Shown here: piece by piece, positions 6,099-12,539 of the stretch | How the letters are laid out: each line of letters starts with the position of its first letter | How positions within the stretch are numbered: the first letter of the stretch is position 1 | Assembly (NCBI GenBank): GCA_016784625.1 | Contig: JADHUF010000022.1 | Coordinates: 1 to 16,417, forward strand | Length of the DNA: 16,417 nucleotides | DNA from: Candidatus Nitrosopumilus sp. | GTDB lineage: Archaea > Thermoproteota > Nitrososphaeria > Nitrososphaerales > Nitrosopumilaceae | Direction: 5' to 3' | Translations under genes and position numbers: made by a program | The notes under the pieces: generated by a model | Database searches by the model: none | The model's input: the letters and a program-made list of their open reading frames with translations, nothing else | Told to the model about the DNA's origin: nothing

Positions 6099-6389
6099 AT
6101 GAAATATATCATAAGTGTATCAAAAACATACAAACATCGAGGTAGATTTATCACTCACAAACCAAAAACAAAGAAACATTGGCAAATAATGTATTATGAC
6201 ATAGATGAGGATACGGAAGACCTAGTTTTACAGTCAAAATTTGTCAATACATTACAAGCATTTTATTACAAATTTAAAAAATATTACAAAAGAAAATTTG
6301 TTTGTACAGAATGTGGATATGTATTTGAGATGTTAGTCAAGAAAAGACAGCACAACATAGATGTTGATTGTCCTAACTGTGAAGAATAG
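6099..6389 (+). CDS. Small protein with C-terminal zinc ribbon
   Basis: A 96-residue basic protein with a C-terminal zinc-ribbon pattern: C69-x2-C72 (CTEC) and C91-x2-C94 (CPNC). Before it lies a Tyr/Lys-rich region (FYYKFKKYYKRK, about 55-66) and a strand-forming start (MKYIISVSKTYKHRG). Zinc ribbons with basic arms are common among archaeal virus and plasmid proteins that bind nucleic acid. It is transcribed in the same direction as the 177-residue and ribbon-helix-helix genes. The gene is well supported by the paired cysteines and clean ATG. Its specific role is unknown. Confidence 0.7.
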   Translation: MKYIISVSKTYKHRGRFITHKPKTKKHWQIMYYDIDEDTEDLVLQSKFVNTLQAFYYKFKKYYKRKFVCTECGYVFEMLVKKRQHNIDVDCPNCEE

Positions 6390-6431
6390 CATCTACGAAC
6401 GTAACATCTAGTATTTTTTAATCATAATATT

Positions 6432-6515
6432 GTATACGGTATTATAGAAATGATAACAGTTGAAACTATGCCTCGAGTGTACGGACACAACATTTCCTGT
6501 ATACAAGTCGTATAC
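6432..6515. promoter_or_regulatory. Three GTATAC sites, likely operator of the RHH regulator
   Basis: The palindromic hexamer GTATAC occurs three times just upstream of the ribbon-helix-helix gene: 6432-6437, 6499-6504 and 6510-6515. The first and third share GTATACGG. The last two start 11 bases apart, about one helical turn, placing dimers on the same face of the DNA. They lie 18-34 bases before the ATG at 6533, where a TATA box would be expected, so binding would block the promoter. Autorepression is inferred. Confidence 0.45.
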
Positions 6516-6532
6516 GGAATATGTGAGACATT

Positions 6533-6691
6533 ATGACCAAAAACAAGGTAATTCACGCCCGTATAGATGATGATATCCATGATAGGCTATTTGAAAAATG
6601 CAATGAATTGGGTTGTAGTTTTACTGATTACATTGAATCAGTAATAGAATCATCACTAGAAGATGAAGAACCTATGCCCATTGAATCTTAG
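6533..6691 (+). CDS. Ribbon-helix-helix (CopG/Arc-type) regulator
   Basis: A 52-residue protein with the full pattern of a ribbon-helix-helix DNA-binding fold: a short strand (KVIHARID, about 5-12), helix 1 (DDIHDRLFEKCNELG, about 13-27), a turn, helix 2 (SFTDYIESVIESSLEDE, about 29-45), and an acidic tail. These proteins act as dimers or tetramers and usually regulate their own promoter or plasmid copy number. The ATG at 6533 is 18 bases after the last of three GTATAC sites, which are good operator candidates. It ends the plus-strand block, with a hairpin plus T-run about 60 bases after its stop. No toxin gene is next to it, so a toxin-antitoxin role is not supported. Confidence 0.75.
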   Translation: MTKNKVIHARIDDDIHDRLFEKCNELGCSFTDYIESVIESSLEDEEPMPIES

Positions 6692-6750
6692 AGATAAACA
6701 AATTGTTTACAAATTAGTTAATTTAGTACGAAAATAACCATTTTTCATAT

Positions 6751-6791
6751 GTTCAACCCATCCATCTTGATGGATCTTGAACATTGATTTT
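6751..6791 (+). terminator. Hairpin with T-run after the RHH gene
   Basis: GTTCAA (6751-6756) pairs with TTGAAC (6777-6782), and inside it ATCCAT (6760-6765) pairs with ATGGAT (6770-6775) around a CTTG loop. TTTTTT follows within 4 bases (6786-6791). This looks like a classical hairpin-plus-U terminator for the plus-strand block. On the other strand it could also stop the SGNH/carbamoyltransferase operon that converges on it. Confidence 0.45.
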
Positions 6792-6902
6792 TTCCGTTCT
6801 GGAAAATACTTGAAAAAATCTTTTTCTATTATAACTCATGTTAGTTTTAATGTAAATTAACTAATGACTTGTTGTATGTTTAAAATGATCAATACGGATA
6901 AA

Positions 6903-7985
6903 TTATTTTGAAATATCTTTCAATATAATTGGAAGTATTTTTTCATAGATATTATCTGCAATAATTTCATTCCCTAAATCACCCACATGACCAAAATCAT
7001 AAAATATGGTTTCAGAATTAGAATCAAAAACATTTTGTAAACTAAATGTTGCAGAACATTCAGAATCTAATTCATTTAATGCGTTATGATATAAATTATA
7101 ATTATCTATTTTAGATTGTCCATCAAATTTTTTAAAATATGTTGATTCCTCTAAACTTAAAATTTTGTTCCCAGTTCCAACTAAAGGTTGTAATGTGATA
7201 ATTACCTTAAAATCCGATTCCAGTCCTAATTTACATATTCCCTCCCAGTTAGTTTTCCATGCAGTAACTTTCTCTTTCATGTTACTGTTATTAAATTCTA
7301 AAATGCTCATTGTATCTTGTTTTAAATTAAAATAATGAGTTAACAATATTTTTGGAGTAACATAATCACTTTTTCCAATAGCTCTAACTATTTTATCAAG
7401 TAGTAGAGGATCAGTTCCTAATTCATATGATTCAAAATTTTGTTCTAAATCATTCCATCCATCATAAATTATTATCATGTTTGGAGATTGATTCAATATA
7501 TTTTTTTTAATTAAATTAATTTCTGTAAAACTATATGCTTGAGGAATTCCTGCATTAATTACTTCAATATTTTTATTTGGATTTTCTTTAATTAATTTTT
7601 CTTGTAAGAAATAAGGAATTGTAGTTGAATCTGACGTTGAACCTACACCAAATGTTGTTGATCCTCCTATAACGAATATTCTATAACTCTGATCTAATTT
7701 TAATTCATTTCCTCGAAATCCATCAGAATTAACATTTATCGTTTTGAAATTCTGATTAGGTATAAGATATAGAGGGCTTGTGTTCCATTTGAGTGCATTA
7801 TTGTCTCTACAAATATCTAATTTTAATTCATTATCAACATCATCATAAACTTCACTCTTTAGAAAGTTACAATTTGGAAAATAGTAATCATATACTCTTA
7901 ATGAAATTTCAAAAATACCTAGGGATATCAATATTAAAAGAATAAAAAATGTAATTTGTTTTTTATATGAAATTTGAATAGACAT
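6903..7985 (-). CDS. SGNH-family hydrolase/acyltransferase, membrane-anchored
   Basis: A 360-residue protein with a hydrophobic anchor at about residues 11-28 and a large outer domain carrying the SGNH blocks: GGST with S109 (block I), N144-A-G146 (block II), GWND with N178 (block III) and D330-FGH333 (block V). The serine, glycine, asparagine, histidine and aspartate of the family are all present, so it should be an active esterase or O-acyltransferase working outside the cell membrane or at its surface. Its ATG overlaps the carbamoyltransferase stop by one base (TAATG), so it is the last gene of a coupled four-gene operon. Acting on the same glycan or metabolite as the carbamoyltransferase is the natural inference. 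Substrate unknown. AT content looks high compared with flanking genes. Confidence 0.85.
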   Translation of the reverse strand: MSIQISYKKQITFFILLILISLGIFEISLRVYDYYFPNCNFLKSEVYDDVDNELKLDICRDNNALKWNTSPLYLIPNQNFKTINVNSDGFRGNELKLDQSYRIFVIGGSTTFGVGSTSDSTTIPYFLQEKLIKENPNKNIEVINAGIPQAYSFTEINLIKKNILNQSPNMIIIYDGWNDLEQNFESYELGTDPLLLDKIVRAIGKSDYVTPKILLTHYFNLKQDTMSILEFNNSNMKEKVTAWKTNWEGICKLGLESDFKVIITLQPLVGTGNKILSLEESTYFKKFDGQSKIDNYNLYHNALNELDSECSATFSLQNVFDSNSETIFYDFGHVGDLGNEIIADNIYEKILPIILKDISK

Positions 7986-9685
7986 TACTTTACCACCAAA
8001 TTATTACCCATCACAATACAATCCATGTCCGTTTTAACAATCATAGAATGAGCTTGCTCAGGAGTGTTCACTATGGGCTCACCCATCACATTCATGGATG
8101 TATTAATTATTACAGGGACTCCTGTTATTTTATAAAACTCATTAATCAAATCATAATACAACTTATTGCTCTCTTTTGAAACTGTCTGTAATCTACCAGT
8201 ACCATCAACATGAGTTACTGCTGGGATGACCTCAGGTTTTTTGACTGGGACTACCATTAACATGTATGGACTTGGAATGTCAATCTCAAAATATTCTGAT
8301 GTAAATTCTTCCATAATTGAGGGTGCAAATGGTCTAAAAGATTCACGATGTTTGATTTTGGCATTAAGAATATCTTTCATGTTTGCACGTCTGGGATCTG
8401 CTAGAATACTTCGATTCCCAAGGGCACGTGGACCCCACTCCATTTTCCCCTGATACCATCCAACCACATTTCCATCTGCAATGAGTTGTGCCGTTTTTTG
8501 TAATAATTCTGTATCATCAAAGGATTTGTATGAGACATTTTTAGAATCTAAAAATACTTTAATTTCTTTATCTGTATATGATGGACCCACATACACATTT
8601 TCTTGAATTAATTGTGTATTGTCAGATGTATCTTTTGGATTTTTATGATAAATATAATACAAGTACTGCGCAGCCCCTACTGCACTACCTGCATCCCCTG
8701 GAGATGGCGGAATATGAACATTCTCAAATGGACCTTCAGATAGTATTTTGTAATTAGATACTCCATTTAGTGCAACGCCTCCACCGATACATAGATTTTT
8801 CATCTTTGTTTTATCATAAATATGATGAACCATTTTTAAAATTACATCTTCTAATACTTTTTGTGCACTAGCTCCAATATCAAAATGAATTTGTAAAGTT
8901 TTTTCATCTCTTGTTTTTGGTTCTATACCAAACAGTTTTGAGAATTTTTTACTAGTCATTACTTTGTCATATGTAAATGCAAAGTATTCCATGTTAAGAT
9001 GAATACTCCCATCATTTTTTACATCAATTAAATTCTCCATTATCAAATCATAATACTTTGGTTTACCATAAGATGACAATCCCATCAACTTGTATTCCCC
9101 CTCGTTAACTTTGAATCCTAGAAAATAGGTAAATGCTGAATAAAATAGTCCTAGTGAATGTGGCCATCGAATATCATTTGTAATTTTCACAGAATCATTG
9201 CTAGCATACCCATATGAGGTAGTACTCCATTCACCTACTCCATCAATTGTAAGAATTGCTGATTCCTCAAATGGTGAGGTGTAAAATGCATGTGCTGCGT
9301 GTGATAGGTGATGTTCAGGAAATATTATCTCTCCTTTGAATCCCTTTAGTGCTTTTTTAATATCATTTTTAATCCATAACCTTTTGTGAATCCATTTTGG
9401 GATTACATCCAAAAAGCTGTACAGTCCACGTGGAGCAACTGCAATGTAATTATCTAACAATCGTTCAAATTTTAAAACAGGTTTATCATAAAATGCAACT
9501 GAATCTATTTTATCTGGTGTGATTCCTGCCTCATCAAGACACCATTGGATGGCTTTGTGTGGAAAATCATCATCAAATTTTTTTCTTGAGAATCTTTCTT
9601 CTTCTACTGCTGCTATCACATGTCCATCTTTGAGTAGAGCTGCTGCTGAATCATGATAGTAGCAAGATATTCCTAAATTATACAT
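7985..9685 (-). CDS. O-carbamoyltransferase (NodU/CmcH/TobZ family)
   Basis: A 566-residue enzyme of the family that moves a carbamoyl group from carbamoyl phosphate, through a carbamoyl-adenylate, to a hydroxyl group of a sugar or other small molecule. The N-terminal Kae1-like domain (about 1-345) shows the HDSAAAL metal-site motif (11-17), HHLSHAAHAFY (125-135), a DGVGEW segment (148-153) and GGGVALNG (301-308). The C-terminal domain (about 365-566) shows the hallmark WGPRALGNRSILADPR (417-432) and INTSMNVMGEPIV. Length is normal for the family. The start overlaps the SxtJ-like stop as TGATG, and its own stop overlaps the SGNH gene. Family call is firm; the acceptor is unknown, with surface polysaccharide or glycoprotein glycan most likely. 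Confidence 0.93.
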   Translation of the reverse strand: MYNLGISCYYHDSAAALLKDGHVIAAVEEERFSRKKFDDDFPHKAIQWCLDEAGITPDKIDSVAFYDKPVLKFERLLDNYIAVAPRGLYSFLDVIPKWIHKRLWIKNDIKKALKGFKGEIIFPEHHLSHAAHAFYTSPFEESAILTIDGVGEWSTTSYGYASNDSVKITNDIRWPHSLGLFYSAFTYFLGFKVNEGEYKLMGLSSYGKPKYYDLIMENLIDVKNDGSIHLNMEYFAFTYDKVMTSKKFSKLFGIEPKTRDEKTLQIHFDIGASAQKVLEDVILKMVHHIYDKTKMKNLCIGGGVALNGVSNYKILSEGPFENVHIPPSPGDAGSAVGAAQYLYYIYHKNPKDTSDNTQLIQENVYVGPSYTDKEIKVFLDSKNVSYKSFDDTELLQKTAQLIADGNVVGWYQGKMEWGPRALGNRSILADPRRANMKDILNAKIKHRESFRPFAPSIMEEFTSEYFEIDIPSPYMLMVVPVKKPEVIPAVTHVDGTGRLQTVSKESNKLYYDLINEFYKITGVPVIINTSMNVMGEPIVNTPEQAHSMIVKTDMDCIVMGNNLVVK

Positions 9686-10041
9686 CAGTACTGTTTCCTA
9701 ATTCTGTGAGGTTTTGTTTGTTCTACATCCAACCAGTATGTGCCATCTTGGTTTTTTAATCGTAATAAATCAATTCGTAATAATCTAAACAAAATTCCAT
9801 AAATAGAAATTACTGTAGCAAACAAAATCCCTAAAAATATTTTTGTATTAATTATTGCAAAAATATCTAATCCCTTTAAGATTTTTTTTGCAAATATTTG
9901 TGTGACACTTAGAACTGCTACCACAAATATAATTAAAATCTCAATTGAAAATATTCCAGTTGATGATGTTATAATGAAAAACCAAAATGACAGTCCTGCC
10001 GTAACAGCTAGGGACTTGAATCTAGAAGAACTGGTTTGCAT
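9685..10041 (-). CDS. SxtJ-like small membrane protein
   Basis: A 118-residue membrane protein with three or so hydrophobic segments (about 11-28, 31-50 and 65-88) and a cytoplasmic basic tail RLLRIDLLRLKNQ followed by TYWLDVEQTK. This tail and the gene's place directly before a carbamoyltransferase match the SxtJ family, which accompanies NodU-type carbamoyltransferases in many bacteria and archaea. Its biochemical role is not established; a membrane partner that tethers or feeds the transferase is plausible. It starts one base after the stop of the 50-residue gene and its stop overlaps the carbamoyltransferase start (TGATG), so the genes are translationally coupled. Confidence 0.8.
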   Translation of the reverse strand: MQTSSSRFKSLAVTAGLSFWFFIITSSTGIFSIEILIIFVVAVLSVTQIFAKKILKGLDIFAIINTKIFLGILFATVISIYGILFRLLRIDLLRLKNQDGTYWLDVEQTKPHRIRKQY

Positions 10042-10042
10042 T

Positions 10043-10195
10043 TTAAATCGGATAGATAAATGCCACTAGTCCTGATTGTGCAAGAGCTGTTACTCCAATT
10101 AGTGCAATTAGTAAAATGATAATTGGAAACATATGAAATTTTCTTCTATGAACAAATAACTCAAAAATTTCCTTAACTGTGGATAACCGTGACAA
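10043..10195 (-). CDS. DUF5989-like single-pass membrane peptide
   Basis: A 50-residue peptide starting at TTG 10195 (stop codons lie just upstream in frame, and no ATG precedes the membrane segment). Residues 5-20 form an amphipathic helix with a basic end (FVHRRKFH), 23-39 a membrane segment (MFPIIILLIALIGVTALA), and the end is AQSGLVAFIYPI. This is the pattern of the short DUF5989 proteins that sit next to SxtJ and a carbamoyltransferase in many genomes. The stop is followed after one base by the ATG of the SxtJ-like gene. It is the first gene of the cargo operon. Function unknown. Confidence 0.75.
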   Translation of the reverse strand: MSRLSTVKEIFELFVHRRKFHMFPIIILLIALIGVTALAQSGLVAFIYPI

Positions 10196-10219
10196 TTTCT
10201 TAAATTATTAAAATTACAG

Positions 10220-10234
10220 TTTATTTGTATATGT
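10220..10234 (-). promoter_or_regulatory. Candidate TATA box of the carbamoyltransferase operon
   Basis: Read on the minus strand, ACATATACAAATAAA lies with its centre about 30 bases before the TTG at 10195. Transcription would begin a few bases before the start codon, so the mRNA would be nearly leaderless. The region is AT-rich and other boxes, such as TTATTAATA near 10285, are possible. Confidence 0.3.
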
Positions 10235-10317
10235 TTTGGATGAATTAGAAGACAAATGCCTTCAAATATTTTTTTTGGGTATATGTATTAATAAAATTTA
10301 CAAGAGTTGTAATTAGA

Positions 10318-11343
10318 TTATCCTTGAATTCTAAACTCTTTTTGTTTCCCTGTACAATATTCGGCAAGATTTTGAACCATAATTTTAGCGACAGTAATTT
10401 CTTTAACGGATTTTAATCCATTTCTAGTCTTTTTTCCATGTCTGTAATCATATTGTCTCTCTTTTTGAAATGTTCTCTCTAACAATTCTAGAAACTTTCT
10501 AATCAAATCATACTCTAGCACGACTATTCCATCTCTAGTGTATGCATACTGTTTTTTGGATATTCTACTTGACTTTGCATCAGATATTTTCCAGACAGAA
10601 TAATCTACTAACCATCGAAATGGTTCCATCATATCATATACTAAAGATTGGAATGAAGTATGATTTTTGTGCATAAATCCATAGTATGTATCAAGACCTA
10701 TACCATTGATGTATGAAGATATTTGTCCTGCTAAAACTGCATATCCGTAGTTTAGAAGTGCATTAATCACATCCGTAGCATTTTTCTTTTCAATTCTAAC
10801 TGAATTTCTTTTCTTGAATCCAAATCGTACATCGATTAGTTTGGTGTAATTATCAAAGTAATACCTAGAACTTACAGCTTCACTTATCCCGGATTTTTCA
10901 AGTTTGCAGATATTTGCAAGAATCTCCTGATGACTAGTGGACTTTAGGAATCTAATTTGTGATTGTATTTTTGCTTTTAGAATTTGTTGTGTTAAGTAAC
11001 TTCTATTTGATTTATCTCGAAATGTATCGTACTGTGCAATTTTGTACTTTGTAGCAGTTAGTGAATCTCTTAATCCATGACAAAGAGTTATTTGTTTTCC
11101 ACGATTATCAAGTAACACAACAGTACGATTATTCTCAGATAGTAATGACAAACTTTCAGTTGAGATGTACCCTTTTCCTTGTAGAATTATTCTTTGATAT
11201 GGCATATCTTTTACAAACCATTCCTCAATCGTTGGTTTTGAAAATGGATCGTAGCAATTCTTTAAAATTAACTTTGAATTTTTTACAGAAATTGAAAAAC
11301 CATATCCCTTTAGAAATTTTACATGAAAATGTTGTTGTCTCAT
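10318..11343 (-). CDS. cas1: Cas1 casposase (casposon integrase)
   Basis: A 341-residue Cas1 homologue, the integrase that joins casposon ends to target DNA in the way CRISPR Cas1 inserts spacers. The beta-rich N-terminal domain spans about 1-90. The helical catalytic domain has the metal ligands in family context: E155 (SEAVSSRYYF), H225 (GLDTYYGFMH) and D237 (SLVYDMMEPFR, with E240), plus the hallmark NALLNYGYAVL (194-204). All catalytic residues are present. There is no cas2, and the protein ends soon after the Cas1 core, without an added C-terminal HTH domain such as that described for the Aciduliprofundum enzyme. The ATG lies about 25 bases from TTATTAGATA, a possible TATA box giving a leaderless mRNA. 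It lies 63 bases inside the right inverted repeat. Confidence 0.95.
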   Translation of the reverse strand: MRQQHFHVKFLKGYGFSISVKNSKLILKNCYDPFSKPTIEEWFVKDMPYQRIILQGKGYISTESLSLLSENNRTVVLLDNRGKQITLCHGLRDSLTATKYKIAQYDTFRDKSNRSYLTQQILKAKIQSQIRFLKSTSHQEILANICKLEKSGISEAVSSRYYFDNYTKLIDVRFGFKKRNSVRIEKKNATDVINALLNYGYAVLAGQISSYINGIGLDTYYGFMHKNHTSFQSLVYDMMEPFRWLVDYSVWKISDAKSSRISKKQYAYTRDGIVVLEYDLIRKFLELLERTFQKERQYDYRHGKKTRNGLKSVKEITVAKIMVQNLAEYCTGKQKEFRIQG

Positions 11344-11405
11344 TGAATTAAGTTTGTAATTTATCTAATAACAAAATTCCAACAAATCATACCATCGTCT
11401 CACGT

Positions 11406-11451
11406 TAGTCAAACGCAGGTTTCTACACACAAAGAGGGGGGATTGCCTTTT
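11406..11451. repeat. Right terminal inverted repeat of the casposon
   Basis: Perfect inverted copy of 2629-2674, from TAGTCAAACGCAGG on the inner side to GGATTGCCTTTT at the outer end. The last base of the repeat coincides with the last base of the leuB-like stop codon, so the element end directly forms the 3' untranslated region of that gene. Confidence 0.93.
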
Positions 11452-12464
11452 TAGAGATTGTCTGTAATCTGTTTTGTAAATTCAGTAGTACTCTTATCCC
11501 CACCAATATCTTTGGTCTTGACACCAGTTTTTACCAAATTAAAAATGGTAGACTCTAATTTTGCCCCAACTTCAATACATTTAGAATCATTGTGTTTGTT
11601 ACCCAACCAATCAAGCATCATCTTGATTGACAACAAAAAGGATGATGGATTTGCAATATTTTGTCCTGCAATATCAAATGCAGCACCATGAACCGGTTCA
11701 AACAATGCAAAATTATCTCCAATATTAGCAGCTGGGGCCATACCCAATCCCCCAACCACTTGCGAGGACTCGTCAGATAAGATATCTCCAAACAAGTTAG
11801 TAGTCACAACAACATCAAACTTTTGGGGTTGTCGAATTAAATTCATCGCACATGCATCAACATACATTTGTTCAAATGCAACATCAGGATAATCTTCAGA
11901 TACATCAGTGCATGCTTTTGCAAATAACCCATCAGTTATCCTCATGACATTTGATTTATGGACACATGTTACTTTTTTCATAGAGTTACGCTGTCGGGCA
12001 GTTTCAAATGCGTATTTTGCTATTCTTTTTGATGCAAATTCCGAAATAATTCTCAAGGCTACTGCAGAATCACCCAAGCTAAATTCTTTTCCAGTGTAAA
12101 GATCCTCTGTATTTTCTCTAACTATCACCATATCAATATCATCACGCAATGCAGGCATGTGGGGATAAGATTTTGCAGGCCTGATGTTTGCGTACAAATC
12201 AAGCATTCGCCTCAACACCACAATTACATCTGCTGCACTCTCACCAACTGGTGCTTTCAGACATGCATCAGATTGTTTTATCGAGTTGACTGTTTCATCA
12301 GGAAGTGCTTTTCCATCTTCAGACAATGCCTTGTCACCAGCAGATAATTTTGCAATATCAAATTTCAAATCAAGTTTATCATGAATAGCAGTTAAAACAG
12401 AAATTGCAGATTCAGATAATTCAGGACCTATCCCGTCGCCAGTAATTAAAGAAATTTTGTACAT
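11451..12464 (-). CDS. leuB: Isopropylmalate/isocitrate dehydrogenase family enzyme (leuB-like)
   Basis: A 337-residue beta-decarboxylating dehydrogenase. Substrate-binding residues follow the family order: R86, R95 (LYANIRPAKS), R116 in VRENTEDLYTG with Y123, K170, D203, D227 and D231. D264 in HGAAFDIAGQNIANP is the residue that selects NAD over NADP. The ENTED motif occurs in both archaeal 3-isopropylmalate and isocitrate dehydrogenases; the nearby leuA and ilv genes favour 3-isopropylmalate (leucine pathway), but an NAD-isocitrate dehydrogenase cannot be excluded. Start ATG 12464. The last four codons and the stop lie inside the casposon target duplication, and a second copy sits at 2614-2628. 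The coding sequence appears complete with a natural C-terminus (TKQITDNL). Confidence 0.88.
   Translation of the reverse strand: MYKISLITGDGIGPELSESAISVLTAIHDKLDLKFDIAKLSAGDKALSEDGKALPDETVNSIKQSDACLKAPVGESAADVIVVLRRMLDLYANIRPAKSYPHMPALRDDIDMVIVRENTEDLYTGKEFSLGDSAVALRIISEFASKRIAKYAFETARQRNSMKKVTCVHKSNVMRITDGLFAKACTDVSEDYPDVAFEQMYVDACAMNLIRQPQKFDVVVTTNLFGDILSDESSQVVGGLGMAPAANIGDNFALFEPVHGAAFDIAGQNIANPSSFLLSIKMMLDWLGNKHNDSKCIEVGAKLESTIFNLVKTGVKTKDIGGDKSTTEFTKQITDNL
11452..11466. repeat. Right target-site duplication of the casposon
   Basis: TAGAGATTGTCTGTA, identical to 2614-2628. On the minus strand it reads as the final codons and stop of the leuB-like gene. A longer shared block of 25 bases (2605-2629 and 11443-11467) exists because the target's own downstream flank resembles the end of the inverted repeat. 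Confidence 0.85.
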
Positions 12465-12539
12465 GAGGTGATTTGAAACAGGGTGATTTTAAATCATTAG
12501 TTTTGCTGTAAAATCCACACATGGTGGAAAATGATTTGA

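Larger units (their letters stand above)
2629..11451. mobile_element. Casposon (Cas1-encoding self-synthesising transposon), about 8.8 kb
   Basis: The element has perfect terminal inverted repeats of about 46 bases, a 13-15 base target-site duplication, a Cas1 homologue next to one end and a family B DNA polymerase next to the other, with no cas2, effector genes or CRISPR array. This is the definition of a casposon. The pairing with a protein-primed type polymerase matches the thaumarchaeal family 1 casposons described in the literature. Contents from left to right: polymerase, three small minus-strand genes, three plus-strand genes, a four-gene carbamoyltransferase operon and Cas1. All frames are open and the ends are intact, so the element looks recent and possibly active. 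It sits at the 3' end of the leuB-like gene without damaging its coding sequence. Confidence 0.93.

Noticed and set aside
6533..6691. Toxin-antitoxin pair based on the RHH protein
   Set aside because: Neither the gene upstream (zinc ribbon, 140 bases away) nor the region downstream encodes a toxin-like protein.
2629..11451. CRISPR array or full CRISPR-Cas locus near Cas1
   Set aside because: No regularly spaced repeats, no cas2 and no effector genes. The Cas1 lies inside a transposon with inverted repeats.
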